Positions 1 to 11,990 of a stretch of 64,000 bases of DNA are shown here, one piece after another (within the stretch, counting starts at the first letter, position 1; each line of letters begins with the position of its first letter). The DNA is from Camarhynchus parvulus (lineage: Eukaryota > Chordata > Aves > Passeriformes > Thraupidae): contig NC_044574.1 of assembly GCF_901933205.1 (NCBI RefSeq), forward strand, positions 18,089,733 to 18,153,732, given 5' to 3'. The notes below the pieces were generated by a model. That model was not told where the DNA came from, searched no databases, and was given only the letters and a program-made list of their open reading frames with translations. Made by a program: the position numbers and the translations under genes.

Positions 1-3000
1 TGCTCTTTTTAGGTACTTGTTACAGGTCAGTCCTCTGCATGCTGCCTACATCAGATACTTGCTGCTGCCCAGGAACATAAGACTGAAAGCCTTCTAAGAC
101 ACAGTTCATGTCCCTGCTATTACAGGCTTCATAACAAACAATTTTTCATAGCAAATCAATCTCCAGTCTGACAATAACAGATATTTTTTCCCATCAGACA
201 GATGGTTCTGGAATAGAGCTCCCCCACTTACTGACCTGGCACCTCTTCCACTTTGCATTAATCTTTCTTGAACATGTTTCACCAGGGCTGTGCACACCAC
301 CCCCCATGACATGGCCTCCATATATGCACTGACATTTTGCAATTACTTCACCTCAAACAGCTTCCAACTCTTTTCCTCACATACTTTACAGAGTGTTCCT
401 GTTGAGTGATCCTGCTACATCACCACCAGAGAGAAAGCAGTAATCTGTGGTGTGGAGACAGGAATGTGTGCCTTGTGAGACATGGGAAAAGAGGGACAGA
501 AAGAGGAATTACTGACAAACAAAACACAGAAGGAATTTCACTTTCCTACTCACCAATAGCCAGAGAATAGCCCCAAGTCTTTTCCTTCTCTTCAGTTGTT
601 TCCAAAATATAGGCTGACAGTCCTTGGCAGAAGTTATTTTGGGCTGTGACTGCATGACCTTGAACTTTTTGCTATTAAATTTCTTCCATTTCTTTTTACT
701 TCAGTCCTCAGTTGTCCATCTCATCCACATGATATTTTGATCCTCCTCTACACAGGCAGTGCCACCCAGCATTGTGTCACCAACATAAATTTTAGTTCAC
801 TGCCACTTTTGATCCTCAATTTAGAAGTAAAAATACTAAACAAATACATAGCCTTGTGGTTTTTTTAGCCACATAACTCCTTCCTGCCAGTACCTCTTCA
901 ACACTCAGTAGGGACATATTCACTTCAGTCAGTTTTTACCTTTTGTGTAAACTCGGCGCCTTCCCCTAGTTTGACTGATCATTAGTCAGTGAGAATGCAA
1001 AACAAAATTAGTTGGATAGCTACTAGCTGTTAGATTGCTCTTAATAATACACAATTTTATTTTACCTTTAAAGTAAAAATAATTGATGGTAAGGAAATAA
1101 ATATATTTATGAAGAGATTCAATGCAGCTTTGGCCAAGGGAGATTGCTCCAAATTCATTTGACACTGCTCTCCAGTGGAATTCTTTTTTCCAGGAAAGGA
1201 ACCCCAAACAATCAATGTCATTGGCCTGGGCTTCAGTAACAGGACAGCTAGTGAAGACAACTTAGCCTGTGAAGTTTAGGCTGGGAAAGGGCAGAGAGAG
1301 TTAGCATAACTTCATACCAGTTAAAAATAACTGTTGGAACTGAGAGTGACTGCTCGGTTGAGTGATGCCATTTACCACAGCTTTAAATTACTGTGGAATG
1401 GTTTAGGCATTAGTTAACTGTCTGCCATGAATCCCATAATGGATCTCTTAAGTCAGGGTTAAGGAATAGTTAACCATAGCCTGGTTAATGTTTATACAAG
1501 CTGTTCTTTATATCTGATTAGTTTTTTATCTTTCGATTGTTGTAATCGTGTGGTAATTAACTTAATTAATTTACTTCTTTTTTTGTTTTTTTATTTATGT
1601 ATTTTGTGATTTTAGGACTACCAGGTTTTTCCTCTTCTGTTACAGAGCATTCCACCGTTTCAATCAATTGGCTGCTTCTGTAGAGCTTATATTCTCAAAT
1701 TTTCAACCCAAAAATAATGTATACTTAAACTTTTCCACTGGAATAAAGTACAATGACAGAATAGAGACAGTGCTTGATTGATTGGATTTACCAAGCAACA
1801 TGAACAGTTAAAACAATATACCACTGCATGTTAACTTAAAGAGAGGACCATAACTCCTTGAAAGATAATCATATTTACTGAGACATTAAGCATTAAAGAT
1901 GATTGTATGAGACAACTGGAAATATTGATAAACACAAAACACACAACTGCTTGTGAAAGGTAAGGCTTTAAAGATGCTATGGATGCTGTTTGGTATTTTG
2001 GTAACATTTTGCACGGTCAAGCCTGTAGGGAACACCAGGACCTTGTGCTATGCACCCCACTCTTTTAATCTCTTTCTTAGGAAGTGACAGAACATGACAA
2101 CCCCACTGAGAAATATGAGCACAGAAATCACAAACCAGCAGAAATCACAAACTACCACAGATCTGTGCTTTACTGCATGAACCCATGCACAAACTCTGAG
2201 TTTGTTGATTGGAGAAAGAAGGAACAAAACCTGGGGAAGAAGGTTGTGTTGAATATATATCTTCATAAACTGAGATGTATTTCAGAACTGACATAAACAG
2301 ACACAAAGTCAAAAACAGGAAAGGTTTCGTGGTTTAAAGTTGTTTCTTGATTTTCTGCAAACTGTAATTTTGGAAAATTGTCATCCAGAAAGTGAGGTAC
2401 ATTTCAAGACGCCCATGGCCAAGAAAATAAGGTTATATAGCAACAGGTGCAGAAAAGAGTCACTGACATCATCAGGAGCCTTGGGATGATTCATTCTCAT
2501 TGGTGTACCAAAGTGTTTTATTTATTTATTTGTGGTAAAGCAACAACATATACTAAAAAACCACATAGCATTATGAATTAAAAATGTAAATGAAACTTCC
2601 ACCATACCTATACACACATGGCTTCACCAATCCGTCAAAAAAGAAGTTAAAAAATATTTTAAGGCATCTCTTATTCCATGAAAAGTGTTTTCACCTCTTA
2701 GCAGGCATCAGATTTACTATCATGGGAAAGTAGATAGAGCAAGTCTGTGAACAGGAGCTGATACTCTAATTCATTTGGGGGTTTTTAGTGCAAAATTCAG
2801 ATAAAAAATATGAATAAATACAAATTTCACCTGATATGCATTTATACAGAGGTAAAATTTCACGGATAAGACTGTTCCTCTTCTGCCCTCTTAAAAAAGT
2901 TCCAACAGTGACTCTTTAGTCTGGCAGATCTAATGTGCTCCTTCAGCTCATGGATTTGAGCAGCCATTTGGGTGCTTTATAACAAGCTGCCTATAAGTGT

Positions 3001-6000
3001 TCCTAGCATGTGATGCTAAGCCATGTGGGTGCAGGAGCAGCATCAGCTGTATCATCCAGCTTGCATGGCATGGTGATAATCCAACAGCCCCAGTGCTCTC
3101 CTGGGAAGCAATACCAACAAGCCACTTCCACAAGCAGGCTATGAACTTTAACTATGATGTTGAGCAAGAAAGTACTTCAAATAATTGTCACAGAAAATCA
3201 CTGAGCCTTAATTCTGGTGCAGCATGTAGGGTAAGTTGCAGGAGCTTTCACTGCATTGCAAATTTTGCTATATTGCTATATCACTTTTGCTATATTGCAA
3301 ATTACCCAGGGTACAGCTCGTTGGAAGAGTTTTAGACAGACTCTCAATGTATGACCAGCAGAAAGGGGAGATCCTGCCTAGACACACACACACGCCTTCT
3401 GTCTTGATGCTCCTGGCTGTGTGTGGCCACCATTTACCCCCAGAGCTTGTCTGAACAGACTCAGCTCACTGGCTCAAGAAAAAGACTAAGTGATGGAGTT
3501 ATCTGCCTTACCTGCTAGTGGATGAATCCACCCACAGGAAAGACCAAAACCCACCTGACCCAGTGGAAGGGAGAGGTCAGGATGAATGCAGCTGGGTACA
3601 GAAGAGGGACAAGGAGACAAAAGAGAGAACAAGTGAGAGCTCTTGTAGCCCTACATGGTTAGGCTTACATCTATTGGCATCATTGTAAGCTAAAACCATA
3701 ATTATTTACCTCAGACTACTAATACCAATATTGAAAGAAATGCCAGGTCATATGAAAATCTACCATGGTATGAGGTGGAATTCAAGCAATCTTTTGGTCA
3801 TTGGTTGAACTTTCAAGACTATTTTAAGAGAGCCTGTGAGTCTGTAAATGTCAAAAGCTCTGCACTTCAAAACTCGGCAGATCTGAAAGCTGGACATCTG
3901 CAGTACAGTTTGTTGCCTTATACTACCAGGGGAGAAACAAGTTCTATTTTTAGTTCACCTTGTGCAAGAAGTGAAGTCATTACAAAGATGAAAGAATTGG
4001 TCTGTACTAAAAATAGTATGCAAATGAGGCAATGCTTCCTACAAGCTTATCTTTTCCTTTCACACTCGTAGCTGTGGTCAGTAGCAAACCCTTTTCCTGA
4101 AAATAGCCATGGCATAGACACAAGTATTGTTAGTGTTCTCCGCACTCATGAGGAGGAAAAAGGGAAAAAACCCAAAACGACAAAGGAGTGTGCCATGGAA
4201 AACACAAATTACATACATATTTATTTAAATGAAAGATAAAATACATCTGCAGCTTCAAATAGTCTCTTACTTTGTAGACCAAGGTCAAAATAAACATTCT
4301 GAAGAAAAATCCTTCTTTCAGCCATGAGGAGGACTCCCTTGGTTTTCAGCATATTGTATCAAAACACAAGTTAAATACTCACATGGTCTCTTATGCTCTT
4401 TCTTGTCCCTTTCTACCTGAGGAGGAATAACCAACAATATGGAATTTTCAACCTCAGCGCTTTTTAACCTATTGATTGTCCAACTTTTAAAAGAGATTGA
4501 AAAAAAAAGCATATTTTTAGAGAAAATTAGTGTCAGGATGGAGAATAATTGTATTTAGCTTCATCTTGATTATACAAATTAGAATGGTCTTGTTACAAAC
4601 ATCTACTAATAAAACAGTGTTTGGCATAGAAATATTGACACACGCTTGACTATAGTTCTGCTGGCAGTGCCATTATAATAAAAGACTAGGATACAATGCA
4701 AAAATGGAAAAGAAAATTCAGCATAGGCAATTTCTCTTGTGTTGGTTGGCTGCTGAATAGCTGCTTTAGAGATTGACAGAACAAGATGGGGCTTTTAAAT
4801 GGGACAAAGACTTAATTCAATAGAGAAGCAATACAATACAAAACAAAAAATGGAATTCTGTTCATTTACATGCAAGCTAGTAAGTGGGTAAAATATTAAT
4901 CTTTTTTTCCTTAAATTTACAGCTTTACAGAGAAATTTTGGGTTTGCAATGTTTTTTCAAGTTGCTATCATATTTTATTTCTTCTTTGAGATTCAAAATT
5001 TTGCCCACTTCATTTAGAGACCAAACAAACTGCCTGAAATGGTGAGCTCTTATGTGCCCAAGCTTTATCAACCCTACTCCATTATTCTTTCTGAACTCAG
5101 CTGAGTCAAGAAATGAGTCATGGTTGTGTCATATGGCTCAGCTACTTCTGAGGACATCTCAGTTCCAGAAGGAAATACAAATTGCCCTTGACATTCACAA
5201 GCCAAAGAGAATACTGAAATATGGAGAAACTCTTCATCCCGCCAGTGTTGCACTGAGAACACTTCCTGGGAAATCAATATATACGTACGCTGCAAAACTT
5301 CAGTTTTCTCCATAGTTATCTACTTTTCTTGGGACTTCCTTTTAAATTTGTAATCTGGCATTTTGAATTATTTCTTCCAAAAGTTTGGCCATTCCTGTTC
5401 TCTGTATTCTGGCTTTAGTTATTTAGCAGATTCTGTGCACTAATGAAATAATTGAATTTTGTCTCTGATATCAACAGTGAAGGAGTCAGGCCTTCAGTGA
5501 AGTGAACCACTCTAAATTCACTTGCTTGAGTTGTCACCAGTGCTGATACATGTAATGCTGAGTTAGATTAGAAAAAGAGATTGAAGTAACTAAGGGGAAA
5601 GAAATATACAGAAAATTATGTATTTCTAGGACTAGGAAGCAGGCAATTTTCATTTTCAATGAGAACATCAGGAAAGAAATGGGTGTTGTCACTGTAATAA
5701 ATGTAGCACATAGCCCCTCACAAGGTTTCAGGTCTTTGTGAGACAGATCTGCATGATCAAATAGAGTACCTCAGTGATTTTCCAGGTGTAAACCTATGCC
5801 CTTCACACTTGCATTCAAGCTTACATCACTATCAAAAGAGATAAGGCAGCAGCAAAGGAAACAGGATTAACCATGAAAGTCATTAGGTTTTAAATTACTG
5901 AAGTAAATAAACTTCCCGCACTGTGACCCAGAATATCTAACTTTTCCTTAAAAACTGTTAACACAGAAAACTTATCAGTCATTTTAATACTTTCTTCCAT

Positions 6001-9000
6001 CAGGTCTAGAGTAAACACCAAATGTAACAGCCTGGTGTGTACAGCTGTGATTCAGAGACTCATTCACATACATATATATTTTTAAATATATATAAATCTG
6101 CACAGTTGTCACTGTGTCATTGCATGCAGTCTGGAAGAGAAGAGCAGTCGCCCATTCCATGGGAAAAGGGAGGACTGCTTGCTGCAGTCAGTGACCAGAA
6201 TGATCGTGGATGAATCTGCACCTTTGCACTCGTGCATTTCTCACCCACAGCCCTACCCACCCCCAGCCCCTCATTGTGGGACAGGACACTCAAGGGCTCA
6301 CATCCATTACACACCTGACACTCATGGCCCCCAAATCCCCCTCATGTCATATAGCCTGGTACATCCAGGTTGTTCTGCATTATCAAATAGCCTCACGTCC
6401 TGGGATTCTAGTTCAGAGATATAAGAAGGCATGATGAGTGTGTCCAGCCTTTCCTTCATGTCCAGCATGTACTTGTAGGTGGTCTCTGGTTTCTGAGTTC
6501 AGATGAGTCAATCTTTCCTTTCATCAGCATTCCTTGAGCTCAAGAGCATAACATTCATTCTCTCACAGCCACTGCTATATTAGTACAATGCTGCTATATT
6601 TCCATTTTTATTTCTATCCCCTTTGGGCTTTCAGTTCCCTGCAAGCATATGAAAACATTAAGAATGATAAAGCTTAGTTCTTATATATCATTTTCCATGT
6701 TTAAGCATAGAAACTAATGATGCTGTAAGTCCCTACAACAGTGCTTTTTAGAGAATAGTAAGGCAAGAACACCTTATTGGAGAACCAAGAAGGTGTGAAA
6801 TGACATTTAGTTAAGAGACTGTAGTGTAGATTAAAGAGACATTAAAGTGCTGGTTTTCAGCTAACAGCAGAATCTAAATTAAAATCCCAAGTTTGCAGGG
6901 GAGAAAACAGCGCTAATTTGATATATATAAATGTAACTATAAAACCAATCCACTAGGTACTTACAGCAACACTGCAGTCAAGCCAGTAGTTGGAATATGG
7001 CAGAAGGCATAAAAGACCTAGCATTTATATTATGAACTTGGTTAAGAAATGAACTCAAATGTTTTTTTATGAAGCTCATCCACTCACTTCATTGGATTCT
7101 ACCAGTCTGCTATGATGTACCTCCAGGTTGAGTCTCTGGATTTCTAAGATTTCCTTTGCGCCTGGATTGCCTCCAGCCATCATTTCTGGGTCTAATTCAT
7201 TCTATTAAATAGAACATTATGGGTTTCTTGCTTTACCTGTAAATAGGAGACAGTCTTACAAAAGGGAGCTCCTAAACTGATTAAAAACATCCCTTCCTAT
7301 ACCTTTGCTCTTGAAGGTCATTTCACTTTTAGTCTAAAGACTTCAAGCTGCTGGAAGCAAATAGACAGTACTCACCACATGATTTTTATGTATTTTACAT
7401 AGACCAAGAGATACACAGTTTTATGCAAAACATGCAACATCTCTACCCTCTTCCTCAGAATCCCAAAAATCTTACTGACCTTTGAGTTCCAGGATCCTCC
7501 TGCTGGAATGCATTACCCAGATCGAATCCTTTAAATGCTGTGCTTTATTTCTTTCACTTTCTCCAGTGTTTCTGTTATCTTGGAAGTCCTTAACTAAATC
7601 TATTCCTGTGTGATTCCCTGTTTCTCAAGCCTTTTTTTTAACTTAGCCCTGCCTTCATATGTTCTCTTTCTTTGTTTCCAGCTCCTTAAAACTCTAGATA
7701 GATTGTCATCTGCAAACAACTAGAGAAAACTTGTTTTGCTGTGATGAACCCATGGCATGATTTTGGTTGGAGAAGAGTAATTTTTAATAACACTTTTAAT
7801 GTTCATATTCAAACCCACTATCCTGCCTCCTTGATCCCAAGGAGGAAGTAGAAAACTTATTTTAAACAATGGTGCAAATATGTTGCAAGACCACAGTCCA
7901 GAACAGGATTTATAATTGCAGAGATAAATTCCCAAATAAAAGTAATACTATTTTTCACTGTGGTCATTCTGAAACAGGAGCTGCCCTGTAGCACTAGGCA
8001 TTCAATTGTTTTCTTTCACAGGATTTTTGTTCATTGACAACAATGATGATTAATAACAGCCTGGCCAATAGTGTACTTACACTCCAGAAGATTAAGTGCC
8101 ACAACATCTAGCAAAAGAGAACAAAACAAAAACACAGACATATGGGTTGTTAAAATGGTATTTTATTCAACAGTTCTGATACTTTAACAAGAAGTACATC
8201 CTCTGATTGTAATGGGTAGTCAGATGGTTGAAACAATTAATCTGGAATCCCTGTATAAAAATGAAAGAGCCTGATGCACCAGAAATCATTAGAATTTAAA
8301 GTAAGTAGAACCTTCTCTGTTTCAGATTTCAAAGGACGAGGTTGTTTTTCAAGCTGCTAGAATAGCATGGGTTGTTATTACTGCTAAAGACAATGATCAG
8401 CCTTCTTGTTCCCCCTAAGCTAAAGCACACATTTCCTGCTTAGTTTCAGACAAAGTTTCATGAGTTTCTATTTTTCTGGGAACTTAAGATAACTCTTCTG
8501 GAACTCAATTTAATTTTGACATCCTATTCATCTTCCTGCTTATTTCCCATCACTGACCCTGATCTTATTAAAAAACCTCAGAGAATGTCAGCAATTGCAG
8601 GGTGGGGTTTTTTGACAAGTTACTCTGGAATGTGTTTAATGCCTTAAAATTGTCATTGATTGAAACTAGCAATTCTAAATGAGCAATTGAAAACTAATTT
8701 CCCTCTATTATTTATTTCTGTTCCTCTCCAGCCATATATTTGGCACTCCTGGGATGATTTCAAGATGGACAGACCAATGCCCATTAGGGACACATCCTTC
8801 TTTATCCTAGTGCCTGATTTAGCCTCTTTCAGATTATAAGATCATAGGATGCTTCTATGGCACAATGGACCAACGAGGGCCAACAGAAAAGACTGAGCAC
8901 AGCTCCTGCTCCATGGAATAAGGGCACCACAAAGAAACACAGAGTTGATCATATCCTCTGCATATGTGTGTGCCCTGGGTGTAATATATAATATAAAACC

Positions 9001-10126
9001 TAGTGAGGAGTGTCAGGACAGGATAAGCTGAATGCAAATATCAAGACAGTGGTGTTACACTGTGGTGAAGTCATTCACCTTCTAGTGACCTGCAGCTTGG
9101 AATTTTCAAGATTACTCTTGAGTTAAAAATCCTGGATGATTTCTTTCCATGAGTTTTTCAGGTGCTTTCTGAACAAATGCAAAATTTGGCAGGAACCACA
9201 TGGACCACCTGTGACAATGAAGTCCACAGTTTGACTGTTCACAGCATCCCAAAATTTCCCTTTTTTGTGTGTCTGAGACATCCTAGACAGATTTTATGTC
9301 CTTTATTTTGGTATTATATTACTCAGTGAATAATAATTTTTTACCTGTCTCCTCTTTCCATTTATTTTTCTCTCTATATCCATCACATCTGTCCTCATTA
9401 GGTCTCCAGGCTAAAGTGTTATTGCCAATTTTAGTCATTTTTCATGCAGAAGTTGGTTGTCCCCTAATCTTTTCTCTTTCCATCCTTTTTAATGTTTTCA
9501 AAACTGAGGCCAGAGAACAGTGTGTAATATTAAAGTTGTGGTCACAATAGTTTAAACAATGATATAAAGAAGTTTGCTGCTACTGTCTTCCTTTTAGTGC
9601 TTCCTGCCATCCATCTCATTTGTTCAACCAGCAGTGAGAATTGAGCTAACATTATGAATATAATGTCTAGATATTTTTGAAACACATGTCAAATTGCATT
9701 TATAAACTTCAAATATATCTGTAATTTTATTGCTGGGTGGAATGGACTTAGTAGAATCCCTTGGCAACAGTCTGCCATTTTTCTGGTCATCCTTAAACTG
9801 AATATCTTAAAATCCTCAGCAAATTTAAGTTAATTTCTAGAGCTTTTTATGCATTTGCTATGAATCATAGGCAATTTTCCCTTTTTGACACAGATTCACT
9901 TGTGAACTCTGTTTTTTTCTTATTTCTCTTTGTTTCTCAGTCTATGGAAGGACTATGAAATGCCTGTGAGCATAAAGATGGTGTTAGGAAAGTCAAAGCT
10001 CACCTGGAGCTGATGCTTACAAGGGACATCAAGGGCAGGAAGAGTTCCTAATGCTGCATTCGTTGTTAAAATAGTAAAAGGCTAAATGAGAAAAATGTGA
10101 GGTTTCCACCTTTTAAATATTCACTT
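1..10126. other. Intergenic, no gene recognised
   Basis: AT-rich sequence with only short, unconvincing open frames on both strands (all under about 100 codons, no recognisable domains, no ordered splice sites). Small simple patches occur, such as a TTTA run near 2519-2533 and a TA-rich stretch near 6068-6095. It lies downstream of the PPARGC1A 3' end. In mammals that side of the gene is a long gene-poor interval, and nothing here contradicts that. Distal enhancers could be present but cannot be seen by eye. Confidence 0.7.
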
Positions 10127-10619
10127 TTAATATTCACTTTCTGTTGCATTTTGCAGTTCAAATGAGGTTTTTGAATATAAGTACATCAGAGGTTTCTGTG
10201 CGGGTTTACTGGTAGCAAAATTTTGAACCAGATCTTCTGGTAGTACAGAACTGCTTTTCTCCTCTGGGATGTCTGGCTTTCTCTCCACTAAACAATCATT
10301 CATTACATCAAAAAACTTAACCTTGGCATCATATTGTGTCTGTGACATCCTAATTTACATCCTAATTTACTACTGAAGTATCCTCTCGTAATAGCCTCTT
10401 GGATCTTGCTGTTTGTCACAATGAGGTATTATAACTAACTTGAACAGGTGGCTGATGTCAACAGGCAGTGCAGGCACTTTTCTGTGTTGGTGCGGGGTAA
10501 ATATCTGCACAGAATCCATACTATCTGTTGATATGCTTAAATTAATCAGAAAATTTAACTCTTTGGATGCTGTCACGTGCTGTACCACTACTTGCTCTCC
10601 AAAAAATGCTTTATCTTTC
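10127..10619 (-). pseudogene. Terminal-exon-like coding remnant, protein unrecognised
   Basis: Read on the minus strand, a CTGCAG acceptor at 10625-10620 is followed by 82 open codons (10618-10373), then TAG and TAA, then a second open segment in the same frame from ATG at 10348 to a stop ending at 10127 (73 residues). Both halves have protein-like composition: [15 protein letters not shown] near the start, [20 protein letters not shown] in the middle, and charged, helix-forming residues after the stops. I do not recognise the family. The stops sit in and beside a perfect 12-bp tandem duplication (10346-10369), which looks like a lesion in a once-continuous exon. The acceptor phase fits the donor of the upstream segment at 11719. 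It could be the last exon of a dead or lineage-specific gene. A functional form ending at the TAG is possible, and so is chance. Confidence 0.5.
10346..10369. repeat. 12-bp tandem duplication with stop codons
   Basis: The unit CATCCTAATTTA occurs twice in direct succession without mismatch. On the minus strand each copy contributes an in-frame TAA to the open segment that flanks it. Confidence 0.85.
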
Positions 10620-10646
10620 CTGCAGACTTTGCCCCCTGACAATACA

Positions 10647-11072
10647 TGGTTAGAGCACAAGTCTTATGAGGAGCAGCTGAGGGATTTGGGTTTGTTTAGT
10701 CTGGAGAAAAGGAGACTCAGGGAAGACCTTATCACTCTCTACAACTACCTGAAAGGAGGTTTTAGCCAGGGTGGGGGTGAGTCTGTGCTCCCAGATAACA
10801 ACAGGATGGGAGGAAATGGCCTCAGATTGCACCAGGGGAGGTTTAGATTGGACATCAGGCAAAATTGCTTCATGGAAAGGGTCACCAAACATTGGAACAG
10901 GCTGCCCAGGGAAGTGGTTGAGTCACCCCTCCTGGAGGTATTTAAAAGACATGTAGGTGTGTAGGTGTGGCACTTGGGGAAACATCTAGCAGTGGGCTTG
11001 GCAGTGTTGGGTTTACAGTTGACTCAATGATGCTAAAGGTATTTTTCAATCTAATTGAGTCTATGATGCTAA
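10647..11072 (+). mobile_element. CR1 LINE fragment, 5'-truncated, 3' end
   Basis: The + strand shows the diagnostic CR1 3' region in order: GAGCACAAGTCTTATGAGGA, then CTGGAGAAAAGGAGACTCAG, CTACAACTACCTGAAAGGAG, CACCAGGGGAGGTTTAGATT, GGACATCAGGCAAAATTGCT, GGCTGCCCAGGGAAGTGGTT, GAGTCACCCCTCCTGGAGGT, and a decayed end resembling GACTCAATGAT..AAGGT..TTTTC..TCTATGAT. It encodes only the last part of the reverse transcriptase frame and the 3'UTR. The copy is diverged, so the insertion is old. It ends 27 bp from the acceptor of the coding-like remnant on the other strand. Confidence 0.93.
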
Positions 11073-11718
11073 AATTCTATTTATCATTCTTCTATAAAGT
11101 TTATGATATGCCAAATTCATGTTTGAAGCAACAAACTCCTCTTTTTTGGCTTCTAGTATTTGTAAAGCAGTGACAGTCCTTAGTTAGTTGCCACTTTTCT
11201 GGGATTTATTTAAATAGGAAATAATTTGCTCACCTGACCTTACTATTAACTGGTTTATTTTTTTTCAGCTTTTAATATATTCTAGCTTTAAGATTACAGC
11301 ATCTCTGTGATTTCAATTGGAAGAACATATCCAAAAACCTGTGATTTTCTAAAACTTTTACAATTCTTTTGTCTCTATTTTAAAATTTTCCCTGTCATCT
11401 TTCTAATTTTAAATGCCATTTGACTGTTTCAATTTTGTTTTTAATTAAGCCGTTATTGCTTCCAAAATCTTAGTTTTTCAGTGGATATGTGCAGAATGAT
11501 AATATTTTTTTACTAGTGGTGAGCCCATATGCTTGCATGGTTCCCAATTAGAAAATAAAGAGCAGCTAACTTAGAAACACAGCTGCAGAGGAGTAGCCAT
11601 GTAGTATCTGCTCTCCTTTATTCAAAGAATGACATGCTGCCAAAAGGAGACTGAGGGTGATAAACATTCAAAGTAATGGAGAGCAAAATTTTAAAAAATA
11701 GCAAATCAAAATATTTAC
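11073..11718. other. Intron-like spacer between two coding-like segments
   Basis: AT-rich with no open frame of note. On the minus strand it begins with the donor GTAAAT at 11718-11713 and, together with the CR1, separates the coding-like segment at 11719-11990 from the one at 10127-10619. Confidence 0.5.
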
Positions 11719-11990
11719 CTGTAAAACTCATACTGATTCCTTGTGGCTTTTATGTAGTCAAAATCCTCAAAAAGACTTTTCTCTTTCAATAGCTTATTGA
11801 GTTTTTTGACAGGGCAGAAGTGTTTCATCTGAAGTGCTAGTAGAAATGTGAGTTCTACTACAGCAGCTTTATGGTTCTTTTGCCTTACAGAAAACCAACC
11901 AAAATCAAGAAATGTGTCTAAATCATTCCCAAACTTCAATAAAGGTTTGTTTCCATTTTCCTTCTTACAACATGCAAGAAATTCTTTTGT
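11719..11990 (-). pseudogene. Internal-exon-like coding remnant, protein unrecognised
   Basis: On the minus strand a CAG acceptor at 11993-11991 opens a 272-nt segment (90 codons plus 2 nt) without stops, closing at AG|GTAAAT. The translation looks like a globular helical protein, with stretches such as LDTFLDFGWFSVRQKNHKAA, VVELTFLLALQ, KKLNKLLKEKSLFEDFDYIK and NQYEFY. The split codon AG|G forms Arg with the first base of the segment at 10619, so a spliced product would read on through 82 further codons. I do not recognise the family. The exon start is less certain than its end; a stop lies about 50 nt upstream in this frame. No convincing upstream exon was found, although open frames at 12790-13056 and 14161-14469 on the same strand could be candidates. 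Confidence 0.5.

Noticed and set aside
10440..10964. 174-codon + strand open frame
   Set aside because: Chimera of the antisense of the coding-like segment (10440-10640) and the CR1 body (from 10647); no single-gene origin.
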